From: Gloeophyllum trabeum ATCC 11539
Taxonomy: Eukaryota; Basidiomycota; Agaricomycetes; Gloeophyllales; Gloeophyllaceae
Assembly: GCF_000344685.1 (NCBI RefSeq)
Contig: NW_006920418.1
Coordinates: 980,415-1,044,414, forward strand
DNA: 64,000 nt
Reading direction: 5' to 3'
The notes beneath the pieces are model-generated. The model did not search any database, was not told where the DNA came from, and worked only from the letters and a program-made list of their open reading frames with translations. Position 1 is the stretch's first letter. Every line of letters begins with the position of its first letter. A program made the translations under genes and the position numbers. Below, one piece after another: positions 1-10,554 of this stretch.

Positions 1-96
1 CGATTGTGATTGGCTGTGATTACTTGGTCCTTCGCTTTGTAGCGCCTTTACTGATCGTTTGGCTGTTTGACTGCTCTTGGTTGTGTACTCCCCATC

Positions 97-2743
97 ATGT
101 CTTTATCTTCTGAAGTCCGGATTCCAAAGCTTGATTTTTCCACTGGTCATCCTGACATTTCCGGGCAATCTCATTCTGTGGCGGTAGTTATGAAAGAGCT
201 GCCCAGTGTTGTCCGTCCCCAGGGTCATCCTGCTTATTTCCGGTTGTTCAAGGCTCCCTTCTTGCCCACTGACCCTCATGCCCTTATGGTGGATACACCA
301 GATGTTGGGGATCTTTGGTTGTGTACTCAACCTGCTTCCAAATCTATCTGGTATCGAGGGACCACTCAGATTTGGGGTCAGTGGGATTGCACGGATGTAT
401 ACACTTTCCATCCTGATCTGCAACTTCAAAAATACAACCTTGTGTTGTCTGGAGCCATGGAACATACTCATCAAGGTCTTTCCTGGGTTTCATCTTCTAG
501 GAAGGCCTTGGTGGAGAAGCCCGTGTCTTATGGTCTATTTACCGGGTGCAGTGTGGCCAGGTTGGTTTTACATTATTTGTCTTTTATATTGGTTCAATTT
601 GTGTGTTAGGCATATGCTCTCCTATTGAACTCCTGCAACTTGAGGTTGGTCCGTTACTCGATCTGTCTCCAGGACACCCAGCATTGTCGGATCTGTTGTC
701 AGATCAAGAGATATTTCACTGTCTCCTTCCGTCTCGGATAATATGTCATCTCAGCCGATGTCTTTTCCAGCTTTCGGTGTTGATTTCAACCTTGATGGTG
801 TATCCAGGTTTTCTAGTGCTCCTCCGAGTACTTTGACTAGTCTCACTGATTCTGATGTGGATTATATGGCGGCTCAGTTGGGTGTCATGGATATGGTTGC
901 TGGGGTAGAAGGTGTAGAGTTTCCTCCTGGTACCAGTCAAGTCAAATGGGCCAGCGGTGTAGTTACTATGGAGCCTTGGATTACGCCTATTGGTCAAGAT
1001 GGTCTGGTATGTTTTCTTCTGATCGGATATATTTTCTATCTTCATTGTTTTATAGGATGTTTTGGGTGTGCGTTCTATGGCCTCGCTCCGGATATATCCC
1101 AAATTGAGTCTAAAGACTCTTTTGTGTATATCTTCGATATTCGTGATTTGTGTAAGAACATCAATGATCCAGATTTGGAGGATCGCACTATGGTAGTTCA
1201 GCTTATCAAGGATAAGATATCCTGTGGTATTCCTGTTCTGGTCAGAGGATTTCCTCTTCCTTCCATTGAATGGGATTTCTCATCTGTAAATCTTATGAAG
1301 GGTTTTTTGCTTAATCCCGTTTCTATTCAAGGTATGATCTGTTTATTCTCAAATGAACGTATTCTTACAACTCTTTCTTTTTTGATTTCGGGTTAGAGGC
1401 TTGACTTCGTACAGCTTCAGAAACTTATACCAAGAGTCCTGTTGCGGATCTCCACTTGGAATTGAAACTGGGTGATTTTATAGCCGCCACCACTGAGCCA
1501 GATTCTGAGGATAGTCCGAAGATGTGTGGCAACTTATTAGACAGCTATTCTATTGATTGGTCAGCAATGCCTTGGGTTATTGCGCGAGTTCTTTATTTTC
1601 CCGGTTAATGTCTCTCTCATGTATAATAGGGACATCAACAAGCAAGCTACCGCAGTTCATCAAAACTGGCGGGACTGGCATATTCGACTCAATAAGAATG
1701 CTAAAGGAAAGGAAATAGCTGGGCCCGAGACCTTTAGTGGGCCACAGAGTATGCATCCTGATGGCTGGCAACTGCAGATGTGGGACTTTTTTTACTCGCA
1801 TTCATCATGATGCGGCCGGTGCCGGTACTTGGATGGCTATAAGAGTGGGAGGGAAGATGTGGACTTTCGTGGACGTTTCTCAGCAGGGCATTCGATCTCG
1901 GGACCGTCTTGTGGATTGATTCTACCATGCTATGGATCTCTTTACAGGAACTCCCAGTCAAACTGTGCCTCATAAGGCTGTCACTGTTTGTTTGCAATGT
2001 GGTGATATTCTGTGAGCTTTAATTCACTCATATTTTTATTCTTTATATTTTATTGATGTGCCTGGTGCTTAGTATCCAGCTGCCCAATATTATGCATTGT
2101 GTTTACACTCCAGTGAAGAGTATCGCAACCAGGGGCCATTTCTACATGTATTCATCTATGCATCTTATGGAATTTGACTGTCGGGTGGACCATCGCAAGG
2201 GCGGATGGACTACTAACCAGGTTCATCCCGGTGCTTCTCATCTCATGGTCAATATGGCCCTGGCTCTCCCTAACTTTTCCGACAAGCCCATGCTCAAAAT
2301 TCCTTTTCTGGGTTTAGCTTGCCTTATCATGGATAGAGACGCTTATGAGCCAAGCCTTGATGGTGTTGGTACAGGGGTATTATCCTCAAGACATTCAACA
2401 TCGGGAGGAGTTGGGAGAGTTGGACAAGGCGAAGAAGATCATCCAGGCTGTATTGGATGCTAACAATATTCCTCTGTCTCAGGTCGACATTCTTCTGCAG
2501 TCTCTGGGACATGATTACAAAGATCCCGGTGATGAGCAGGTGGACTTGTCCTGTCTTTGAGAGTGGGACACTATCTGTGTGGATGAAGATTATCGTCAGG
2601 TTTTGAAGGACGTGGTTTGGTATGAGCAGCAGAAGGTATCTGCTGCAGCAGCCTCTGGGGCTGGTAAAGTCGCTCATCAGCAGTTGAGGGAGGCTATCCA
2701 GCTTGAGAAGCAGTCTGTTCATGGAAAGAGTTCTAACAACTAG
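97..2743 (+). CDS. JmjC-like 2-oxoglutarate/Fe(II) oxygenase, possibly degenerate
   Basis: Several co-oriented reading frames separated by intron-like AT-rich stretches form one multi-exon gene starting near ATG 97. An early exon (743-1000) is Ser/Pro-rich. The exon around 1050-1340 ends with a GIPVLVRGF-type strand typical of JmjC enzymes. The core lies at 1790-1915 (IHHDAAGAGTWMAIRVGGKMW, giving the H-x-D iron ligands) and 2065-2200 (MHCVYTPVKS, the distal His). The C-terminal exons finish at TAG 2743 with a Lys/Gln-rich tail. JmjC proteins hydroxylate or demethylate proteins; expanded, often transposon-linked families occur in agaricomycetes. I could not make every junction (for example the TGA near 1917) splice in phase with canonical sites, so this is either a gene with unusual introns or a decaying copy. 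Neighbouring sequence is repeat-rich. Confidence 0.5.
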
Positions 2744-2939
2744 TAATGTGCTTTCTCTGTCTTTGAGTGTAATGTTTTGATTAGGTCAATTGTAGACATA
2801 TTTTGCCTGAGCTTTATAATTTTTGCTGCTTTTGTAATCTGACCAGTCTCTCATTGTCTGTTACTGTTGGATTCACTGTTTCATATGTTTTGGGCTTGAC
2901 TGTGCATCAGTAAGATTCGTCGCTATATGGTGTCAATTT

Positions 2940-3530
2940 TGAAGTCACTGCAGCTGGTAGCCACCAATGTCGACTGTCTCTTATATATATTTTGTAGTCA
3001 ATCTGATGCTGCATTGACTTTGTAACCATCACTGTCGACTGCATTTTTGTAGAGTGTATTGATTTTGTAGTCACCGCGGCTCATAGCCACTGAGGTGGAC
3101 TGCCCATTAGAGCTTTAAACTCTGCTGCTTACCGTGTGCAATATCCTTCGAGTTGATTATGTTCCCACGGTTGGTTTCCTTGTCTGAGTTGTGATTTCGG
3201 CACATTGTATCACTTTGATATGCAGTGTATTCGAGGATGCATGTTTATTCATTCCCTGCATTTACCTCTCCGTCACCGCGTGTTCATACAATTAAGGTCT
3301 GAAGCTGGTTGAAGCCTTTATAGTTGGTCCGACGACTTAGTAGCCACCGCACCTCATAGCCATCGTCGACTGCCTATTATATATTTTGTAGTGCGTCCGA
3401 GGTTGTATTGACTTTGTAGCCACCGCGGCTCATAGCCACTGAGGTCGACTGCCTATTAGAGCTTTAAGCAGAGCTGTTTACCATGTGAAATATCCTTCGG
3501 GAGATTCTGTTCCCACGATGAGCCTGGTCT
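2940..3530. repeat. imperfect tandem repeat, period about 345 bp
   Basis: A block with GTAGTCACCGCGGCTCATAG near 3070 recurs near 3416 as GTAGCCACCGCGGCTCATAG. It is followed in both cases by a similar GACTGCC..ATTAGAGCTTTAA segment and a CCTTCG...TTCCCACG segment. Shorter TAGCCACC..GTCGACTG fragments sit at about 2955 and 3345. The region 2744-3837 has no other feature I can support; it is AT-rich and looks non-coding. Confidence 0.6.
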
Positions 3531-3695
3531 TCTGGGTTTTGGAATCCCGTACTTTCTGTTGATGATTATATGCTATGCCTTGTACTGTGCATAGAGGCAT
3601 GTGCGCTATATATTAGATGTTGTGTAGTTATTGTTCTGCTGTATTCACTGGTCGGTCAAAGCATATTAAGGTGGAATAGAAGCATCATCTCCGGT

Positions 3696-3890
3696 TACGA
3701 GTCCTGAGTTTACGAAGGATGAGTCCTTACCAGAAAAATTGGGTGCATGCCGAACGTTGTACCCGTGGGAATCAGTGTTGCCGAGAATGTGTGCCACTTT
3801 TGCGCCGCATATTTGAATACAATATTCAATTTCCGCTTGTATTGGAGACTACAAAAAGACTACAAAATCGGATTTGTAGTGTCTGTTTGC
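3696..3890. repeat. dispersed repeat family R, copy 1
   Basis: The segment begins GGTTACGAGTCCTGAG then GATGAGTCCTTAC, continues with a CGTGGGAAT/TGCCGAGAA block, and ends in a paired GACTACAAAA/ACTACAAAAT motif. A second copy lies at 20236-20250 and 21433-21640, split by an inserted 1.16 kb element. Copy 1 is therefore the uninterrupted version. Confidence 0.65.
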
Positions 3891-4926
3891 AATCACATTG
3901 TGTTTTCGTCTCAGGTTGTTCATGTATTTCCGTGGTTTCTTCTATGAAGATGTGGTTTTGGGTTATCCGTCTACTGGAATATTTCGAGCATTTAATCGTA
4001 TCTCCTTCCTTTACTGCATGCACTTTGTTGTGTGTGGCATGTTGTTACTGTGGGAATTGACTTCTGTGGCTGTTTATAGTCGGTGGGTGAGGTGCCAGCG
4101 CCGGTTGGGATCTCTGGCTTCTCATTGGCTCCTGCTTACTATGACATAGCTTGACTGCGGAAAGTGCATTTCTGTAGTTGAGTGATGTCATAGTTGCCCA
4201 CTTGCTCATTAGTCTAGGACGTGCAGCAGTTGAAGCATGTCAACTTGGTGGGATGTGCTTCCTGTTAATCCAATCATTACTGGTACATACACATTGATCT
4301 TATGTCGGTTATAAGAGGTTCTTGAATGTTGCACTTGTGTTCTGAAATAATACACTGACTGCTGAATAGTTTGACGGATTGTGACTGTGGGAATTAGTCT
4401 CAACATTGTTTGTTTTTCACACACATAGTCTGAGTCGATGTGTGGTTGGCAGAGACTATGATACAAGTCTCTCCGGTCACAGGCATCTTGGGCCTGTGTT
4501 TTTCAATCTCTGCTGCCTCTGGAACCCTGATTTCTTCTGCTCATTGGTCTCTATATGTCCCCATGAGAAACTGAAACTAGTACATGTGTAACATATATTT
4601 CATTTCTGCTGCTTGGGGTACTCTTTGAGTATCCTTTCTGATGTCTGACCTTCAGTTTTGGGGAAATGAATGCAAGGGAGCTGCCAATTGAAGATTGGCA
4701 GTGGACAAGCGCTCTGGCTCTGGTAGGATGTTACCTGGAGTCTGCAGGTATTATTGACTATCTCATCCACTGGGGACAAAAGACCTGTGTCACAAAGCTG
4801 CCAATCTTTGATTGGCAGCAGAGGAGCACTTTGATCTATGTTACTTGTGTCTAGTAGTGCAGCTGCTACTATCCCTTGCACTGGGTACAAATACAATTTT
4901 GTAGTCTTTTTGTAGCCACCAATACA
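3838..4926. mobile_element. non-autonomous DNA element with about 40 bp terminal inverted repeats
   Basis: The left end (3838-3878, TGTATTGG..ACTACAAAAAGACTACAAAA) is matched on the opposite strand by 4886-4926 with few mismatches. No transposase-like frame is present in the 1.09 kb between them, so it would need a partner in trans. Clear target-site duplications were not found. The left TIR overlaps the end of repeat family R, suggesting the two belong to one family or are nested. Confidence 0.55.
4681..4819. repeat. pair of CTGCCAAT/ATTGGCAG palindromes
   Basis: Two near-identical inverted repeats, each about 21 bp with a 3-5 nt centre, lie at 4681-4701 and 4799-4819. The arms are CTGCCAAT and ATTGGCAG. 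They sit inside the TIR element and contain CCAAT/ATTGG cores. Confidence 0.6.
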
Positions 4927-5596
4927 GACCAACTTTTAATATGTCAGAGTGGCAGGGACTTTTATGGTACAATGATGGCAGAGCCACAGGAGGACAAAGT
5001 ATGAATGAAGGGGACATTGCAAATGCATATATAAGGGATTTCAATATGTGCATAAGAAAGAGTACTGTGTACATCAATTGGAACATTTATACACCCAATG
5101 CTATCACTTATCAGACACAACTCAGGACTTGTGTCCTGCCATGCATAGCAATGGCCCTCTACTGACAAGTCGTATTGCGGCCTCATCTTGCATGATACAT
5201 TATCTCTATGTCTGTAATCATGTACATTGGACTCCTATGAAAGACTTCAGCTCCTCGAAGCTGCGGCTCCCACTCCGCAGTCGCTCAATACTATCCTCTG
5301 AAATTGCCGTGGACGGCTTTGTTTGCTTTTTCTGGCATATTGCCTATCATAGATGTGCTCTCTTGACTTTGCACTCCTGGCGACTTCCTAACCCATCCAC
5401 GCTTACCGGCTACTTACAGCCGGAGCAAGGAGAACAAAGCAAGGCTTGTAAATAAGGGCATGTAAATGGAGTCTGTGACGTGCATCCCGCTAGCGGATGA
5501 ACGGGCTGTGGCTGTGGCTGTGGCTGCGACATATGGGCTGTCGCTGGTGTCTGCCCGTGATGTCAAACTCTGATCGCTGCTACCCAAAGGAATCTG
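4927..5596. other. intergenic, no gene recognised
   Basis: Small open frames here do not resemble any protein. A short GGCTGT microsatellite lies at about 5506-5528. The downstream part is the 3-prime flank of the aspartic protease gene. Confidence 0.5.
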
Positions 5597-7531
5597 TCAC
5601 GTACAAGTGAAAGCCCCTCGATCCTCCTGAGCCTTCTTGATGTCTGCCGTGAACGTTTTGCTGGCATCGCTGCTAACCGTCGAAAGAAATCCTATCCTGG
5701 GTGGGTCAGCCGAAGGATGCGTCAAATTCCCAAAGTAGAACGCAATAAGATTTCTGCATTCACGTCATCAGAATATTGTAAAGGGGGAGAGGAGCTCGAT
5801 GTAGTTCTCACGACTTGAAGAACGTATCGCCTAGAACCCAACTAAACAAGGCGCCTCTCTGAGCTGGATCCGTAGCGAAGCTATCGCTCGCCACGCAGGC
5901 ATTATACACGGACGGATTTCCACGGAGCTGTTGACTGAGAAGATCCCGGGGATCAACGGGAAACATCTTCCCACCGATTTCGAAAGCCAAAGTATGTTGC
6001 GTATCGCATGCAGTCCCGAAAATCTGCTGGATGTTATTTTGCGGCCCTAGAATGAATGACGTGCCCTACAGCCCGAAGTGTCAGTAGGGCTCAGGCATCC
6101 GATGTGATGATGGATTTTCCGAGACTCACGCTGTCGATAAGGGCAGATACTCCCTGGGAGATGTTGCCAGTCGGATTAGGGAGTTTCTTGCCATCAAAAT
6201 ATACTGCGTCCAGCATTACCTCCCAGTAGCTATCAGGCAACAAATTAGTAAAGTTAACCTATGGCGATGTTTCCCAACATAGACTAACAGAGGATAAGTC
6301 TTGAGATACAACCGGTAAGCATCTCATTACGCGGCGTCTTTGATACACTCACCTCGCTGGGTGCGAATGATGGAGGAGCGGCACCGCCGTTCTCTTCCGT
6401 GTATAGCCGTACAGGTACCCATGTCAGTGACTTGTTATCGATACCGTTGGGCAACCCTCCCAAGGTTAATCTGCCGGGATTACTGCTAATGTCAATCACA
6501 TCTCGCTGTAAAGCCAACTGTAACCACAGTTCTGAGCTAGGTTCACCCGCACAGTAAGGGGATCCTCACCGAGAACATCGCCTGCTCTAGTTGGCCGGAA
6601 ACGGCTAAGCGAGATAATAGGGTGCCATTCTCTGCCATGGCTGAGAAGAACTGGTCCGCAAGGTTCCTTTGGCCTGATGCCAGATCTGACTATATTGTAT
6701 ATTATGGTGGAGGACTTGGTCTGAGGCTCATGCCACGTACCGAACTTCTTGCACTATCGCGTTCAATCGCGCTCCAAGGAATGTAGGTGAATCCTTGCAT
6801 ACATGCCATAGCTGCACGCGGATAACATACCTCAAGAGTGGGAAGCCAAACCCGACGATGCCTGCATCATTGAATTGATGTACCGAGGTATTAGAGACAT
6901 TGACAGCCCCGAAAAGCTGATTGCTCATGCTGAATCCGGCGAATTGCACACTATCACTGTTGATGGACCCCGAGACCATGGCTCGGTGAAGAGAATCGCC
7001 GTAGTCTATTGTGAAGTTGAGCTCAGGATTCGATACTGACGCCGAAGGATAGCGAGGACTCGTTGTAGAGTTGCAACTCTGGGTCTTGCATGCATCTGTG
7101 ATAACCCATAAATCACTAGATCCAGTGTCTATCGCGAAAATGGATTACAGTCAGCCAAGTACATGCTTCGGAACCAGGCAGTGCATCACCTAGTTGCACA
7201 GGAGTACTGATGTTGCCGATTTGTATGACTACATCATATATCCTGGCAACTTGTCAGGCGCAAAGTCAAGATCACGGGAGAAGCCCAAGACATACACGTC
7301 ATACTGGTCCCCTAAGCCCATCGAGGTTATCTTTTGTGCACTCCTTTTCAGCGGCAAGACACTCGACCTCCCGCGATTCTGGGCGGTACTGAGCGTATCC
7401 TTGGTGAGTCTCGAAGGATCGAATCCTCCAGTAGATACTTCTCTATTGTCTAAGCCGTAGGGCAAGGCCCTGCTGAGTTGCGGAAAAAATATTGCAGACA
7501 ATGCGAATAAAACAATGGTCAGATGAGCCAT
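5597..7531 (-). CDS. secreted A1-family aspartic protease (pepsin-like)
   Basis: Nine exons give a 477-residue protein: 7531-7305, 7242-7190, 7128-6831, 6771-6741, 6689-6570, 6517-6353, 6258-6130, 6065-5812 and 5753-5597. The start at 7531 was chosen because it opens a good signal peptide (MAHLTIVLFALSAIFF), followed by a propeptide of about 60 residues. The first catalytic motif DTGSS is at residue 94 and the second, DSGTS, at residue 340; the second is split by an intron right after the Asp-Ser codons. Other family marks are LTLGG, SLTWVPV and WVLGDTFFK near the C terminus. N-glycosylation sequons are frequent. The likely role is extracellular or vacuolar proteolysis at acidic pH. The final exon was missed by simple reading frames because the preceding exon runs into a stop two bases past the donor. 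Confidence 0.88.
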
Positions 7532-8600
7532 CAGCGTCCAGCGCAACAGAGAAGAGCTTAAAGAGAATGAAGATGGAGGAGCCGCCGATGGGAGCAAATA
7601 CTCACCTTGAGGACGGTCTGCGAGGAGTTATATACGCATCGAAGGCTATGCGCGTATCCCACATAGACCTTTCTATTGACAGTTTGGATCATTTGTTGGC
7701 GCTAGAATGACGAGAGGACCCATCTGATCTGATGATGAAGACGACGCTGATAAGCGGTGAATAATCGCCCCGATCGAATTGTTCACTCGAAATTAGGGAT
7801 AGCACACTAGACATAGCTCGAATAACCCCCGACGCTGAGACGATCGCCTTGTGTAGGATTCGGAGCGGCTGCTCAGCACAACTACTCCGCGGAACAGTAG
7901 CGTCGACATGAGAGTCGCTGGCTTTAGCTTCTCATAATGCGGGGATAGAAAAGATCCGTCTTCAGGCAACAGGCAGTGCATATGCCTTGAGCACTCATTT
8001 CATTTGCCGGATGTAAACTGTCCGGGATTTCCATTTTGCTCTTTAGGAGCTATTCCCAGGTAGAAAGAAACCCATGCCAATAAATCGTAGGCCACAACGT
8101 GGAACATCTTCCAATCTTGCGCGATATTCATGAGCTCGTTCCCGTATCAGCGAGATGAATCATAGCCACTAGTTCACTCATCGTTGCAAGTGTATCATTT
8201 CGTGCGAAGGTTCATGTAGCAGACCTCAGCCAGAGCGCGCCGCAAAGAACTATGGATAAATCCCGCTCGACCCTGCCCATTCGTAGGACTCTGCGGGATG
8301 CAAAGCTGCTTGTGAAGCCCGGTGTTCGCATCATCACTTTCTCTACGCACAAAAGGCGCACTGAAAATCCAGGAAAGTACACATTAAAATGTTCCGTGCC
8401 CAGGCACAGTTAATCGGTGGCCACCCCAGCTGAGCTGGAAGGAAGTGAGTCTATGCAGCAAGCTGTACCGCAAACCTGTGTCAGAGGCGGGAGGAGGGTC
8501 CGGTGCATTATTAGCAATTCGTTCCCACGCATTGTCATCGCCGTCGAGCGCGCGAGTGGCGTATTGCACTGATCTCTTGTCTTCCGCCGACCTCATCGCC
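7532..8600. other. intergenic region between divergent protease and MED19-like genes
   Basis: About 1.07 kb separates the two divergent starts. Open frames are short, shadow one another and match nothing recognisable. It presumably holds both promoters; I see no clear TATA box or repeated operator. Confidence 0.5.
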
Positions 8601-10045
8601 ATGGACGTCGACGAGCCCATGCCACCCGCCGTCGCCGCCAGCGCCAACGCCATTGCTGGCCCCTCCCGGTCGCACGACCCGCCCGCCCTCTACCTGCCCC
8701 CACCAGGTCTCGCACGACTTTTGCGCGTTCACTCCGTGCAGTTTCACTGACTTCACTTGTTTTCCATGTCTCGATCCGTGAACAGGCCCGCCGCAGTCAA
8801 CGCCGCCCTTGACGAGCACCCAGGACCTCCTCGCCCGCTTTCGCCTCCTACCCGCGTACGATCAGTATGTCCGCCCATTCCTCACCACGACGGCAGCACC
8901 GCCGATAGGGTCTGCTCCGACACCTATCGACAAGGGCAAGGGCAAGGAGGTAGCTACGCCTGCCGCTGCGTCGACCCCCGGTGGTCCTGGAGACGGAGAG
9001 GAAGAAGATTTAAGGAAGAAGAAGAACTACAAGTATCTTATTCAAGGGATACCTGGTATGTGTCGTGCCACCGCTCCTTCAGCTCGTGACCGACGCAGGC
9101 CGCCCCAGGCAAGCACTCCATGAAGAAGGATGACTACTTGACGACAATGATGCAAGTTCCGCCCAAACAGCGGATCGCTATCGTGCCGTTCGATGCACGA
9201 ACGCAGATTGATGCCTTCACAGTCCCGACGGGCGGGCTTGTAGGGGTGCGTTCATTTACCCTGCAATCATGTCACTGTGACTTAAAAATTTTCTGTCTAT
9301 TTAGTGGAATATCAATAGCCTAATTGAAGAGTCGCCGCAAGCTCGAGAAGATCGAAAGAGACGAGTGAGTACCCACGGACTATTTGCGTGGGCTTTCTCA
9401 CATCCTTATCCTATCTACAGAAAGAGATGAAGAGGCAGATGAAGGAGAAGGAGAAGAGCTTGGCCCCCAATGGCACTACAGTACCAGGACAAGCACCCGG
9501 ATCCTCACGCTCGCAATCCATTCCCCCATCGAATCCCGGAGGTCCTGTAACAGCCGGGAACACACCTAGGACCGGGACTGCCAGACCAAACGTCCCTCAC
9601 CAACAAACACAACTCCAGTCCACCGGCACACCCGCTGCGAACGGGACTGCGTCCCGCCTCCCACCTGCCACTAAATCCGCATCAACGCCAAGAGGCGCTC
9701 CAACTCCCTCGACGCCGAGCCAAGACCCCTTTAGTATCCGGCGTAGTAAGAAACGCGAGCACGAAGATAACGTTGGGCATGCGAATAGCCAGGGTCCCGG
9801 CGCGGGCGGCGGCGGCGGCATTGTCAATGGGGTTAATGGTCATGCGAACGTGAACGGGCAGGCGGGGAAGGGGAGTGGGAAGCCTGGTATGAACGGAGTG
9901 CGACCACGACCACAAAAGAAGCAACGAATTGTGAGTAATGCATTTCGCCTGGGGATTTGGGATGGAGTTTATTGACTTGCAGTAGGATATGCGGGGGCAG
10001 GCTAGGGAAATGCCTGTCCAGCAGCCTACGCCTCAAGGGGTGTAG
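8601..10045 (+). CDS. MED19: Mediator complex subunit 19-like (Rox3 family)
   Basis: Six exons (8601-8706, 8786-9055, 9109-9245, 9305-9364, 9421-9930, 9986-10045) encode 380 residues. The conserved part is residues 100-195: a YKYLIQGIPG stretch, MKKDDYLTTMM, PPKQRIAIVPFD, then WNINSLIEESPQAREDRKRR. This order (short IPG motif, PPKQ block, SLIE block, basic tail) is what I associate with fungal MED19/Rox3, which sits in the Mediator head and links activators to RNA polymerase II. The C-terminal half is Pro/Gly/Thr-rich and disordered, with a KKQRIDMRG basic end. The last acceptor must be the second of two overlapping AGs (CAGTAG), since using the first gives an immediate stop. Assignment is by motif order, so family identity is less certain than coding status. 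Confidence 0.65.
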
Positions 10046-10554
10046 CGCCTCGGAGGTCCATGGTGTTCGGAGCGGAGTCATCCGATGGAACGTGGGCATG
10101 GGATGAACTCCCGTAACACCCTTGGCGTATCCTCTTTCGACACGGAGGACTTCTTTCCTTCATTACATACCGGCATCCACTACAAAGCACAACACTAGCA
10201 AGCACGTACATACTCCTCACTGGGTTTGGATAATAAAGGGGAGCTGCCCTCGCTTTTGTACTATCAGCGATCAGGCCAGAATGAATCTGGCTTCATGATT
10301 TACCTCTGACGAATTGATCTCATCCTGTTGCGATCCTATTGATGAATGGCGTACGCGACTTTATGCTTGGACACTCATCATAGTTTGCATGAGGCATTTA
10401 TGTGAACTAAGGCGATAGGCGGTATCTTAGTGCTACAGGCTGTTTCACACTGGAGGCTGAGAATAGTAAGGTTAAACGTTCACTCTTCCGCGTTGCTGCG
10501 CTTGTACACCGGCCGTCTGCTCCTGATACTCTCTTTGTATGATATCTATGGGAC
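10046..10554. other. intergenic, promoter side of the I-BAR-like gene
   Basis: Short gap between two co-oriented genes. Nothing specific was recognised apart from presumptive terminator and promoter sequence. Confidence 0.5.
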
